DNA from: Streptococcus orisratti DSM 15617
GTDB lineage: Bacteria > Bacillota > Bacilli > Lactobacillales > Streptococcaceae
Assembly (NCBI RefSeq): GCF_000380105.1
Contig: NZ_KB904472.1
Coordinates: 1 to 32,382, forward strand
Length of the DNA stretch: 32,382 nt
Direction of reading: 5' to 3'
The position numbers and the translations under genes are program-made. Numbering within the stretch: position 1 is the stretch's first letter; each line of letters starts with the position of its first letter. The notes under the pieces are model-generated. The model was not told the origin of the DNA. It ran no database searches and was given only the letters and a program-made list of their open reading frames with translations. This document shows positions 7,501 through 15,889 of the stretch, one piece after another.

Positions 7501-8212
7501 TATTAATCTCAAGGCACGGGTAGAATCCAGAATGAAAATCTCCGTCTTGACATCAACAGCTGATGACAATATCATTTCCGAAGAGGAACTTGAGGATAAT
7601 AATTATCGCAAGAAACAGCTAGAACGCCTCCGTAATGAAGTAGTGGATTTAGAGGACATGAGTGAGGGTATCTCAATCATGGATTTAGGTCTTGAAGATT
7701 ACAGAGTGGATCTCAGAAAATATCTGGAAAAACATCCTGAATTAGAAACTGTTCCCCATGGTCTACAGGCAATTTTAGGAGTAGATGAGGAAGAAGCTCA
7801 AGGTGCTATTTTTGTTCTGAAAAGTAAGACAACCAGTAAAGGAGCTATCCATAACCAGCTTTACCCCTATATTCTCGTTTATGTGAATTCAGATGGGCAG
7901 ATACTCTACCCCGCTTCGAACGGCAAGCAGCTTCTTGAAAAGTTGCGTTACTTGACCAAAGAGGTTAAAGCTCCTAAACAAAAATTAATTCAGCGCTTTA
8001 ATCGTCAGACAAAGGATGGTAGTCAGATGTCCGTTTATTCGGCGTTGTTACAGGCCGCTATTGATAGCCTGATGGAGGAAGAGCAGAAAAGTTTTATGGA
8101 CACACTCTTTTCTACTTCTCCAGTTGATTTCTTTGATCAGGGGATTGAGGGGATGGAAGATATCGAGCTGATTTGTTTCTTTATCTTGATGAAGGAGGGC
8201 GAAGATGACTAA
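4544..8212 (+). CDS. SNF2-type helicase of the RM island
   Basis: A 1222-aa protein. Residues 1-130 are coiled-coil rich. Residues 155-290 resemble the phospholipase-D-like region of related helicases (VKMAAATFSMFAYQELKEEL) but without a clear HKD motif. The SNF2 ATPase core follows: Walker A ADSVGLGKT near 410, DESH near 500, SATPVNNRFNDL near 541, and the C-terminal lobe with TDVISEGQNLQ and IVQRFGRVDRIG near 958. It is expected to translocate on double-stranded DNA; its role with the RM genes is unknown. AGAGGGG (4533-4539) serves ATG 4544 or ATG 4550. Its end overlaps the DUF4391 gene by 8 nt, so the genes are cotranscribed. Confidence 0.85.
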   Translation: MRMFDTKLQEEIKKTAPELTKVVSNINEYQETLRKKLENQESFLETTAILEVNQRRILDLIDGYLKMRKTPLHYKQVQERLSQAQEQIKAYEKDLLEQLQILNEQQLSDFDISLKLLSKQGKKESSSTKDEDKKSFHIAPYEVDNRNLLLGDALKNELKPHSRVKMAAATFSMFAYQELKEELEKIDELKFIFTSPTFTNDDFKKEYREYSIPKRRREGSIFGANYELKLMNELTQKSLAKECANWVRKKAYFKSINISDEEIDSGIRIENSDDLISVDKLKNFDRKELGYEKSLFKSTRNVYHSPQSLSYLKEFDEYWANDDYFRDVTEEVLDNLEVAYKEHSPEFLYYVTLYNIFKDFLEDVSVDHLPNDAVKYKESKIWGLLYDFQKDAVESLIAKLEKYNGCILADSVGLGKTFTALAVMTYYAYRGKRILVLCPKKLENNWNMYRHDYKNNPIYDRYLQYDVLYHTDLSRDKGFSNGIDLELNRFDTYDLVVIDESHNFRNGGSTDKEIDEGRENRYTRLMKRIIKDGVPTKVLMLSATPVNNRFNDLKNQLALAYEGDSSRMDEKLDTSSSIDDIFRRAQLAYNQWADMPAQTRTTENLLDKIDFDFFKVLDSVTIARSRKHIREFYNKEAIGDFPERLKPKNYYPDLASPNLGISYKQIYDLLDQLRLTIYQPSQYIYPSKRLKYEKDGGNGGNLTQFGRESGIKKLMMINLLKRLESSIEAFRYTLVDVVKAYIIQTIEVINQYEQSGGQSRVNLATLNDNDFDLEDSNSDFIVGKKVSIDLADMDYASWKQELEADYLVITQIENFITQLTPDNDQKLQQLKAVIDEKMTHPINENNKKLLIFSAFATTDYLYDNLSQYILDKYGLYTAKISGSDGYQTTFPLKTRDLNTLLTYFSPQSKDKNLIYPDDGLEIDILIATDVISEGQNLQDCDTMVNFDIHWNPVRIVQRFGRVDRIGSKNHYIQLINFWPNIELDEYINLKARVESRMKISVLTSTADDNIISEEELEDNNYRKKQLERLRNEVVDLEDMSEGISIMDLGLEDYRVDLRKYLEKHPELETVPHGLQAILGVDEEEAQGAIFVLKSKTTSKGAIHNQLYPYILVYVNSDGQILYPASNGKQLLEKLRYLTKEVKAPKQKLIQRFNRQTKDGSQMSVYSALLQAAIDSLMEEEQKSFMDTLFSTSPVDFFDQGIEGMEDIELICFFILMKEGEDD

Positions 8213-8903
8213 TTTTCCACAACGCAGTCAGCTGCCTAGTTCAAAAGTTCTTTACAAGCCAAATAAAAAAGGAAATACGGATTTTTTCGAGCACTTGAGT
8301 TTGACGACCAAGGAAAAACAAGCTCTACGAAGTCAGATAGGAATGATGGCTATCACTCATGTTTTAGATTCGACGACTACCAACATACCAGCTGGAGAGG
8401 CAGTCAAGCAGTTGGTGGTTCTTGAGGTAACTCTCAAGGAAGAGCCAGACGTGACCCTCTTTCAGGCCTTGGATCAGCGTTTAGGATTTTATTTAATTTT
8501 TAAGCTAATCCAAAAAAATGGTAATGTGAGCTATCTGATCAACTACAAAGAGCCTATAAAGACTAATCAGAATGGAGTTTTATACAAGATTATTAGGAAC
8601 TTTGAGAGCTCAGAAGAGATCACCTTAGATTATGGGGTGAGCACACTTGATGTCCTTTATGATCAAATTGTTAAAGAAGTGGCAAAAGATGAACTATCTA
8701 GTGAGCAAACCGAGGATGTCCGCTTAGCCATTGTCAAGAAACAAGAACAAGAGAAGCTAGAGAAAAAAGCTGCCCAACTCAAAAAGAAGATGTTTGCTGC
8801 TAAAGCTATGCGCCAGCAAATGTCCTATCGCAAGGACTATCAAGAGACCTTGGCAGCTCTAAAAAAACTAACAGAACATGTAGAAAACAAAGGGAGACTA
8901 TGA
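8205..8903 (+). CDS. DUF4391 protein
   Basis: A 232-aa protein matching DUF4391, often found in clusters with type III-like Mod and Res genes (family knowledge). The N-terminal two thirds look globular (SSKVLYKPNKKGNTDFFEHL near 12; LDQRLGFYLIFKLIQKNGNVS near 90). Residues 165-232 are charged and helical with coiled-coil character (KKQEQEKLEKKAAQLKKKM), suggesting a bridging subunit. The function is unknown. The start overlaps the helicase stop (ATGACTAA), with AAGGAGGGCG upstream; the stop overlaps the mod start (ATGA). Such overlap implies translational coupling and fixed stoichiometry. Confidence 0.8.
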   Translation: MTNFPQRSQLPSSKVLYKPNKKGNTDFFEHLSLTTKEKQALRSQIGMMAITHVLDSTTTNIPAGEAVKQLVVLEVTLKEEPDVTLFQALDQRLGFYLIFKLIQKNGNVSYLINYKEPIKTNQNGVLYKIIRNFESSEEITLDYGVSTLDVLYDQIVKEVAKDELSSEQTEDVRLAIVKKQEQEKLEKKAAQLKKKMFAAKAMRQQMSYRKDYQETLAALKKLTEHVENKGRL

Positions 8904-10864
8904 TGACATACTATGGAGAATACACTCAAGTTGAAAAGCTAGACCTAAGTTCAAAAGATGTTTTATCAGACAACATTGCAAAGATTGGTCAGCTTTTTCC
9001 TGAGGTTCTGACAGAAAGTAGTGATGAAAATGGCAGGTTACGTCCGGCTATTGACTTTGAAAAGCTACGGCAATTCCTTTCAAGAGAGATTGTTGAGGGG
9101 CGGGAGTCCTATGAGTTTACCTGGGTCGGCAAACGCGGAGCGATTGCCGAGGCTGGTAAACCCAGCCTCAAGACCCTCCGACCAGATCTTGAGGAAAGTG
9201 TTGATTTTGACAAGTCTGAAAATGTCTTTATAACAGGGGACAACCTTGAAGTCCTCAAGGTCTTGCAGGAGTCTTATCTGGGTAAGATTGATATGATTTA
9301 CATTGACCCACCTTACAATACAGGCAAGGACTTTGTCTACTCGGATAAATTCCAGATGAGCGAGGAAGAACTAGCAGATGAAATGGACCTACGAGATGAG
9401 AATGGTTTGCAACGGGTGGGCTTGACCAAGAATGAAAAATCCTCCGCTCGCTATCACTCCGACTGGCTCAATATGATGTACCCCCGTCTAGTCCTTGCTC
9501 GCAACCTCCTCAAAGACAGTGGCGTTATCTTTATCTCCATTGACGACAACGAACAAGCCAACCTCAAAGCTATCTGTGATGAGATATTTGGGGAGGAGAA
9601 TTTTGTAGTAAGTTTAGCTATTGAAAATAATCCAAAGGGTAGGAAAAACGGAAAATTTGTTTCTGTAAATCATGAATCATTACATATTTATGCGAAATCA
9701 TTCGATTTAGCCGAACCTTTTGCTAATGTGGTAAAAAAGGATGATTTGTTGGAAGATGAGTATGGATTTTATTCACATGGAAAACGTGTATTGGTGGGAG
9801 AAAGTACCAATTTGAAAGCAAATGGAGGGGAAAAAGATTATTCTGTTTATTACAATGGTGTAGAGGTTGTGTTAAAGACAGAAGAAAAATCTGAAGTTGA
9901 CTGCGACTTATTAGATAAAGGATATAAAGTCTATAAATCAATAAAAAATAACATCTTACTAGAGAATACATATTCAAAAAGTAAATTCCTAGAATTATTT
10001 CAACAGCACTCTTTGTTGTTCAAGGAGAATAGTATTTATGAAAAGGATAGAAATATCTATAAACAGCAAAAAAGTCTAATAAAATCAACTGAAGAGTGGG
10101 ATTTGAAAACGGAATCGGCGAGCTTTTCTTATCAAAGTTTTGATTCTAAGAAACTTTTTTCAATGCCTAAAAATCCCCAATTTATAAAAATGTTGGTGAA
10201 GATGTATGGAAATCCTTCCTTGACAGTCCTCGACTTCTTCGCTGGTTCCGCCACCACGGCTGATGCGGTTATGCAGCTGAATGCAGAAGACGGTGATAAC
10301 CGCAAGTACATTCTCTGTACGCTGGATGAGCAGGTGGCAGACAAGTCCGCTGCCAAGGAGGCTGGCTATGAAACCATTGACCAGATTTCTCGTGAGCGGA
10401 TCCGTCGGGCTGCCAAAAAGATTCAGGAAGAACATCCTGAAACCGTCGGCAAGCAAGATTTTGGCTTTAGAGCTTATAAGCTAGATACTTCAAACTTCAA
10501 GGATGTCAGTCAAACACCAGACAGCTTTAGCCAAGAAATCCTATTTGACAGTATTTCCAACATCAAAGACGGTCGGACAGACCTTGACCTCCTCTTCCAG
10601 ATTATGCTGACCTGGGGGATGGAATTATCTCTTCCAATTGCGAAAACTACAATTGATGGTACAGACATTTACAATGTGGCAGACGGTGCCTTGATTGCCT
10701 GCTTTGCAGATGAGATTTCAGAAAGCGTCCTCCGCCAAATCGCCAAAGAAGACCCCCTCCGTGCGGTCTTCAAGGATGAATCCTTCGCCAACTCCGCAGC
10801 CAAAATCAACCTCGGCCAAATCTTCAAAGAGGAAGCACCAAATACCAAAGTGAAGGTGGTGTAA
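8900..10864 (+). CDS. Type III-like DNA methyltransferase (Mod)
   Basis: A 654-aa beta-class N6-adenine methyltransferase. Catalytic motif IV (IYIDPPYNTGKDF, near 135) comes before the AdoMet motif I (DFFAGSATTADAV, near 445), as in type III Mod proteins. The stretch between, about 235-425, is the target recognition domain: it is markedly more A+T rich than the flanks, with a change near base 9600 and back near 10210, as expected for recognition domains exchanged by recombination. The C-terminal third should contact Res. ATG 8900 overlaps the DUF4391 stop; ATG 8903 is also possible. No simple repeat lies inside the gene, unlike known phase-variable mod genes. Confidence 0.9.
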   Translation: MMTYYGEYTQVEKLDLSSKDVLSDNIAKIGQLFPEVLTESSDENGRLRPAIDFEKLRQFLSREIVEGRESYEFTWVGKRGAIAEAGKPSLKTLRPDLEESVDFDKSENVFITGDNLEVLKVLQESYLGKIDMIYIDPPYNTGKDFVYSDKFQMSEEELADEMDLRDENGLQRVGLTKNEKSSARYHSDWLNMMYPRLVLARNLLKDSGVIFISIDDNEQANLKAICDEIFGEENFVVSLAIENNPKGRKNGKFVSVNHESLHIYAKSFDLAEPFANVVKKDDLLEDEYGFYSHGKRVLVGESTNLKANGGEKDYSVYYNGVEVVLKTEEKSEVDCDLLDKGYKVYKSIKNNILLENTYSKSKFLELFQQHSLLFKENSIYEKDRNIYKQQKSLIKSTEEWDLKTESASFSYQSFDSKKLFSMPKNPQFIKMLVKMYGNPSLTVLDFFAGSATTADAVMQLNAEDGDNRKYILCTLDEQVADKSAAKEAGYETIDQISRERIRRAAKKIQEEHPETVGKQDFGFRAYKLDTSNFKDVSQTPDSFSQEILFDSISNIKDGRTDLDLLFQIMLTWGMELSLPIAKTTIDGTDIYNVADGALIACFADEISESVLRQIAKEDPLRAVFKDESFANSAAKINLGQIFKEEAPNTKVKVV

Positions 10865-10867
10865 AAA

Positions 10868-11713
10868 TTGAATAAACAGCAACTAAAAGAAGTTTCTAAA
10901 GATACAATGATTGAAACTTTTTTAGATATTTTACAGTCACAAGGTACAGATTTTATAAAAGAACAAGGTTTGTCACTGATTTCAGAAATTGGATTTGAGA
11001 CAGCTTTATCATTTGTACCAGCATTAGGCGGAGCGGTATCATCTTATAGGACAAACCGAGCTATCCGCAATCTTGAAATACAGGTACATCAGCTTGCAGA
11101 ATATCAAGAAGTCATACAGAAAAACCTAAATATCATGTCAGTTGAGGTAAGAAAGGAGTTAGATAAACTATTTCTGTACATGCTTGAAAAAACAGTTAAT
11201 GAGAAGCAAGAACAGAAAATTAAATATTTAACAAATGCATTTATTAATCTTACTGGACATAGTGAAATTGATGTAGATATTTCGTATATTTATTTTGATA
11301 CATTGGAGCAGTTGACATTTCTGGATATAAAAGTATTGGTTGAAATCAGCAAGTCACATTTTTATTATTACTTGAATCCAGATGAACAACCTGATACGAC
11401 AATAAAAGATGAACAATTCTCGGCGATAAAATCGAACTTATATCGTTTGGGACTAGCTGAAAATAAATTTGAAAAAGACTTAGGAGAGGATTTAGGAAAA
11501 ACAAATACGACTTTGGAAGAACTACGAAAAGCTATCATTGAACTTCAAGAATTTCTTTCTAAGTCTAGAGGTAAGATTACTTCAATAAAAAACAAGACAC
11601 GGGCAAAGGTTTCTAAATTGAAAGCCAGAGACAAAATAGTAATTTCGAAGTTTGGCAAGGAAATGATAGAGTTTTTCAAGGAACAGGAGGCAACCAATGA
11701 AACTTCAATTTAA
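10868..11713 (+). CDS. Unrecognised 281-aa protein embedded between mod and res
   Basis: I do not recognise this family. The start is TTG 10868, 3 nt after the mod stop, preceded by AAGGTGGT at 10853-10860. Residues 20-50 (FIKEQGLSLISEIG, then ETALSFVPALGGAVSSYRT) form a hydrophobic, glycine-containing segment that could be a membrane or membrane-inserting helix. Residues 55-110 are coiled-coil-like, the middle is rich in acidic and aromatic residues, and 215-275 is strongly basic (KITSIKNKTRAKVSKLKARD). It is clearly A+T richer than mod and res. It overlaps res by 17 nt. An accessory or abortive effector inserted into the RM operon is a guess. Confidence 0.7.
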   Translation: MNKQQLKEVSKDTMIETFLDILQSQGTDFIKEQGLSLISEIGFETALSFVPALGGAVSSYRTNRAIRNLEIQVHQLAEYQEVIQKNLNIMSVEVRKELDKLFLYMLEKTVNEKQEQKIKYLTNAFINLTGHSEIDVDISYIYFDTLEQLTFLDIKVLVEISKSHFYYYLNPDEQPDTTIKDEQFSAIKSNLYRLGLAENKFEKDLGEDLGKTNTTLEELRKAIIELQEFLSKSRGKITSIKNKTRAKVSKLKARDKIVISKFGKEMIEFFKEQEATNETSI

Positions 11714-14700
11714 GCAGCAGCAATTTCAGTTAGATGCGGTGGCCTCTGTTGTGGATGTTTTCGCTGGTCAGGGCAAGCGTGACCCTTTTCGATACCTTTT
11801 GGATCCCGGCAGAGGTGGATTAGATGAGTCACATCTTGTAATGGATGCTTTTAGGAATACCCCGATTTCTCTGAGTGAGGAGCAAATTCTTGAACAGGTT
11901 CGTTCACAGCAATTTCGTAATGCTCTTAAACCCTCTGAAAAACTCAGCGTCAGCTCATTTAATGGACAGCAGTCCTATAACCTGACGGTAGAGATGGAGA
12001 CTGGTACTGGCAAGACCTATACCTATATTCGTACTTTGATGGAACTCAATAGACGCTATGGTTGGCTAAAATTTATCATTGTGGTTCCTAGCATTGCCAT
12101 TCGTGAGGGGGTTCTCAAGTCCTTTCAAATTATGGCTGACCATTTTCAGATGGAGTACGGTAAGAAATCCCGCTACTTTGTTTATGATTCCAGTAGATTA
12201 GGGGATTTGGAGACTTTTGCTAATTCCTCTGATATTCAGGTCATGATTATCAATGCTCAGGCCTTTAATGCGACAGGAAAAGATGCCAGACGAATCCATA
12301 CTGAACAGGAGAGTTTTCGTTGGCGTAAACCAATTGATGTCATTGCGGGGACCAATCCAATTTTGATTATTGATGAGCCTCAGTCAGTTGAAGGGAAAAA
12401 GACAAAACAGCGTCTGGCAGATTTCAAGCCTCTCTTTACCTTGCGCTATTCAGCTACTCATAAAGAAAAGTATGACATGGTCTATCGTTTAGACGCCATG
12501 GATGCCTACAACCAAAAATTAGTAAAGAAAATCGCCGTTAAAACGGTGGAACAAACCTCTACTACAGGAACTCAAGGATATCTTTATTTGCAAGAGTTGG
12601 TTCCACAAAAATCAGGTGCACCTAAAGCAAGAATTGAGTTTGAAATTCGAACCAAGTCGGGTCAGATCAAACGTGTGACTAAATTGGTTGAACAAGGATT
12701 TGCCCTTTATGAAGAATCAGGTCAGCTTCCAGCCTATCAGGAAGGCTGGACTTTGAGTAATTTTGATGCGCGTGAGGGAGAAGATTCCATCCAGATAGGG
12801 GCTAACCGTAAACTTCAAGTGGGTGAGGTGATTGGGGAAGCTAACGAAGATGACATTCGCCGTATTCAGATACGAGAAACCATCGCCAGTCACTTGCAAA
12901 AAGAACAACAACTTTATAAATATGGCATCAAGGTGCTGTCTCTTTTCTTTATTGACGAGGTCATCAAGTACAAGTGTTATAATGACCAAAACGAGCCACA
13001 TAATGGCATTTATGCCGAAATTTTTGAAGAAGAATATGAAGCACAAGTTAAAGCTTTATTGGCCAATCCGAATATTCATGGTAGCAACTTTTGGCATTAT
13101 CTAAACAACCATAAAGAGGGGGGTTCTGTCCATGCTGGTTATTTCTCAGTGGATAAGGTCAAAAAGTCTGATAAAGTCAAATTTATTGACTATAAGTCTG
13201 CTACTGAAAAGAAAAATAACCAGTCCAACGATAAGGATGCCTATGACTTGATTATGAAAGATAAGGAGCGTCTTTTGTCGTTTGATGAACCTGTTCGTTT
13301 TATCTTTTCTCACTCAGCCCTCAAAGAAGGCTGGGACAATCCCAATGTCTTTCAGATTTGTACCTTGAAAAATACAGGTACAGAGACTGAAAAACGCCAA
13401 AAGATCGGTCGTGGCATGCGCTTGGCAGTTGACCAAAAAGGGGTCCGTCAGGATGAAGAACTCTTAGGGGCTGATGTGCACACTATTAATAAACTAACGG
13501 TTATCGCAAATGAAAGTTATGAAGATTTTGCAAAGAATTTGCAACGTGAATTGAAAGAAATTCTTACCAACCGTCCCAGCAAGGTGGAGGTTGAACTCTT
13601 TGTTGATAAAGTTCTGGAAAATGCAATTGGTCAGAAACTGGTGGTAACGAAGGAAATTGCCAAAGAAATTGAAGTACAGCTTATCAAACAAGATTTGATT
13701 GATAGTAACGGAAACTTGACAGAAAACTATTTTAACAAGGAAACTAGAGATAGTTTTGTTTTATCAGAGGAGTTAGCTGGTTATGAAAGTGCTGTTGGAA
13801 CAGTCCTTGAAACTATTTATGATGATAAACATTACCATATTGAACATGAAAACGATACATCGGTTGTCTTTGCTAGAGAAATTAATCAAGAAAATTATTA
13901 TCGAGAAGAATTCAAGCATCTTTGGGAAAGTATCCACTATAAATCAACCTATCAAGTCGCTTTTGATGATGAGGAGTTAATATCCAAAGCTGTTGAGGCG
14001 CTTAATGCCAATCTTTATGTCAAAAAGCCTAGCTATATGATTACAGAAGCCGAAGCTAAAGAGATGAAAGAAATACAAGGTTTAGATTTTAAAATTAATA
14101 AGAATGGTAAGCGACAATCGGAGTTAAATAAATCAAATATCAAATTGAGATATGACTTGATAGGAGAAATTGCAGCATACACTGATTTAAAACGGAAAAC
14201 AATTGCTAATATTCTAAAACAGATATCACCAAATAAGTTTGCTATGTTTAGCTATAACCCTGAAGAATTTATTCAAAAAAGTAGTAAGCTGATCAATGAG
14301 CAAAAAGCTAATCAGGTGATTGAGCATATCCGCTACAATATCCTAGATGAAACGTTTGATAGTTCTATCTTTACGGATAATCCTGAAACTGGGAAATTAT
14401 CTGATAACAGAATCCTAACTTCGGAAAAAGGTATTTACAATTATATCAAAGTGGATTCGGATATTGAAAAGCGCTTCAAGGAGGAGTTGGATCAGTATGA
14501 GGATGTTCAAGTCTATACCAAATTTCCAAATAGTTTCAAGATTCCAACTCCTGTAGGAAACTACAACCCAGACTGGGGGATTGCTTTTAGGAAAGGCAGC
14601 GTCAAACACGTTTACTTTATTGCGGAGACAAAAGGTGCAATGTCAAGTCTGCAACTTAAGGGGGCTGAAAAAGGTAAGATAGCCTGTGCTAAAAAACATT

Positions 14701-14786
14701 TTGAAGCTTTGCGCAATTATCAACCTCAGGATACTGCTTATGACGTGGTGGATAGCTTTGAATCTCTCTTATCAATCTTAAAATAA
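11697..14786 (+). CDS. Type III-like restriction subunit (Res)
   Basis: A 1029-aa superfamily 2 helicase-nuclease. The helicase core has Walker A ETGTGKTYTYIRTL near 101, IIDEPQS near 224, FSHSALKEGWDNPNVFQI near 535 and the arginine finger in QKIGRGMRLAV near 568. The C-terminal end carries a type III endonuclease signature, PDWGIAF followed by IAETKGA near 958-978 (PD-(X)n-ExK), so the nuclease appears intact. With Mod it should cut unmodified DNA after ATP-dependent communication between sites. AGGAGG (11684-11689) precedes ATG 11697, inside the end of the upstream ORF. It is the last gene of the island. Confidence 0.9.
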   Translation: MKLQFKQQQFQLDAVASVVDVFAGQGKRDPFRYLLDPGRGGLDESHLVMDAFRNTPISLSEEQILEQVRSQQFRNALKPSEKLSVSSFNGQQSYNLTVEMETGTGKTYTYIRTLMELNRRYGWLKFIIVVPSIAIREGVLKSFQIMADHFQMEYGKKSRYFVYDSSRLGDLETFANSSDIQVMIINAQAFNATGKDARRIHTEQESFRWRKPIDVIAGTNPILIIDEPQSVEGKKTKQRLADFKPLFTLRYSATHKEKYDMVYRLDAMDAYNQKLVKKIAVKTVEQTSTTGTQGYLYLQELVPQKSGAPKARIEFEIRTKSGQIKRVTKLVEQGFALYEESGQLPAYQEGWTLSNFDAREGEDSIQIGANRKLQVGEVIGEANEDDIRRIQIRETIASHLQKEQQLYKYGIKVLSLFFIDEVIKYKCYNDQNEPHNGIYAEIFEEEYEAQVKALLANPNIHGSNFWHYLNNHKEGGSVHAGYFSVDKVKKSDKVKFIDYKSATEKKNNQSNDKDAYDLIMKDKERLLSFDEPVRFIFSHSALKEGWDNPNVFQICTLKNTGTETEKRQKIGRGMRLAVDQKGVRQDEELLGADVHTINKLTVIANESYEDFAKNLQRELKEILTNRPSKVEVELFVDKVLENAIGQKLVVTKEIAKEIEVQLIKQDLIDSNGNLTENYFNKETRDSFVLSEELAGYESAVGTVLETIYDDKHYHIEHENDTSVVFAREINQENYYREEFKHLWESIHYKSTYQVAFDDEELISKAVEALNANLYVKKPSYMITEAEAKEMKEIQGLDFKINKNGKRQSELNKSNIKLRYDLIGEIAAYTDLKRKTIANILKQISPNKFAMFSYNPEEFIQKSSKLINEQKANQVIEHIRYNILDETFDSSIFTDNPETGKLSDNRILTSEKGIYNYIKVDSDIEKRFKEELDQYEDVQVYTKFPNSFKIPTPVGNYNPDWGIAFRKGSVKHVYFIAETKGAMSSLQLKGAEKGKIACAKKHFEALRNYQPQDTAYDVVDSFESLLSILK

Positions 14787-14792
14787 GTTTTG

Positions 14793-14823
14793 ATCAAAAA
14801 CTGATATCCATTTTGATTTTTTT
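14793..14823 (+). terminator. Terminator of the RM operon
   Basis: ATCAAAA (14793-14799) pairs with TTTTGAT (14811-14817), followed by T's to 14823. The stem is A/T only, so it may be weak. Confidence 0.45.
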
Positions 14824-14829
14824 AGATTT

Positions 14830-14837
14830 TACGAATA
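14830..14837 (+). promoter_or_regulatory. SigX (ComX) cin-box for coiA
   Basis: TACGAATA preceded by a T-rich run is the combox/cin-box of late competence genes read by the alternative sigma factor SigX. It lies 96 bp before the chosen coiA start. Expression of coiA, perhaps with pepF, should follow competence induction. Confidence 0.85.
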
Positions 14838-14882
14838 ACAAGAGTGAGTGCAGTTGTAGTGTGAAAAGAAGTAGGTTTACCG

Positions 14883-14904
14883 GCTCGTCTTTAGGCGGGC
14901 TTTT
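14883..14904 (+). terminator. Hairpin with T-run between cin-box and coiA
   Basis: GCTCGTC (14883-14889) pairs with GGCGGGC (14894-14900) using G-U pairs around a TTTA loop, followed by TTTTCT. It lies inside the coiA leader, downstream of the cin-box, so it could attenuate or insulate coiA. Confidence 0.5.
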
Positions 14905-14925
14905 CTAATGAAGGGAGCTGTTGAT

Positions 14926-15873
14926 ATGCTGGTTGCAAGAGATAAGAATGGAAAGTTGATCAATCTTCTGACTGAAATTCCTGTAAAGGGCGATTTTTAC
15001 TGTCCTATCTGTCAATCGGCAGTCCGTCTGAAAAATGGCAATGTCATGCGTCCACACTTTGCTCACATAACTTTACAAGCTTGTTATTTTAATTCGGAAA
15101 ATGAGTCCAATGAGCATTTGTCGCTGAAAGCGGAACTTTTTGCTAGTCTGTCAAAGACTGAGAAGGTTGTGGTGGAAGAGGCAATGCCTGAATTGGGTCA
15201 GATTGCTGATTTGTTGGTTAATGAAAGTTTGGTACTAGAAGTCCAATGCTCACGTTTATCTGAGAAACGGTTGCGGGAACGGACGATTTCTTATCGGCAA
15301 CATGACTTTCAAGTCTTATGGTTATTGGGCGAGAAACTGTGGCTAGGAAAACGCTTGTCAAATTTGCATAAGCAGTTGCTTTACTTTTCGAAAAATATGG
15401 GATTTCATATCTGGGAACTGGATGCCAAGAAAAGGGAAGTACGCCTTAAGTATCTGATTTATGAGGATATTTTTGGAAATATTTATCATCAAACTAAGAC
15501 CTGTTCTTTTGATGGGGATCTTATGGCTTTTTTCCGTCTGCCTTATGCCAAACAGGCTACGACTTATTACAAAGTTGAGCAACGTAGGCAGGTTGGATTG
15601 TTCATTCAAAAACAGCTTATGGCAAGAAATCCGCGTTGGTTGCGTCAGCAAGAACTTGCTTATTCACAAGGACGTAATCTGATAGCACAGACAGATACTG
15701 AGTTTTTCCCGCAGGTCAGACCACCTGAGGCAAAAGGCGGTTTTTGTCAAATTCAGAACGACTTAACTCTTTTTCGCGAAGCTTTTTTTCAATATTATCA
15801 AAATCAAGAAAATAAGACAGTTCAAAACCTTTATCCGCCAGATTTTTATGTTAAAATGGTAAAGAACTTATAA
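14926..15873 (+). CDS. coiA: Competence protein CoiA
   Basis: A late competence protein needed for recombination of incoming DNA in streptococci. The 315-aa protein has an N-terminal zinc-ribbon-like part ([12 protein letters not shown], then MRPHFAH near 27-53) and a nuclease-like core ([37 protein letters not shown], roughly 65-130) with Asp-Glu-Gln residues arranged as in restriction-type nucleases. The frame is open from ATG 14908, but GGGAG within those codons is the ribosome site for ATG 14926, giving [10 protein letters not shown], as in known CoiA proteins. The stop is 16 nt before pepF, so they are probably cotranscribed from the cin-box. Confidence 0.92.
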   Translation: MLVARDKNGKLINLLTEIPVKGDFYCPICQSAVRLKNGNVMRPHFAHITLQACYFNSENESNEHLSLKAELFASLSKTEKVVVEEAMPELGQIADLLVNESLVLEVQCSRLSEKRLRERTISYRQHDFQVLWLLGEKLWLGKRLSNLHKQLLYFSKNMGFHIWELDAKKREVRLKYLIYEDIFGNIYHQTKTCSFDGDLMAFFRLPYAKQATTYYKVEQRRQVGLFIQKQLMARNPRWLRQQELAYSQGRNLIAQTDTEFFPQVRPPEAKGGFCQIQNDLTLFREAFFQYYQNQENKTVQNLYPPDFYVKMVKNL

Positions 15874-15889
15874 GAAAAGAGGACGCTAT

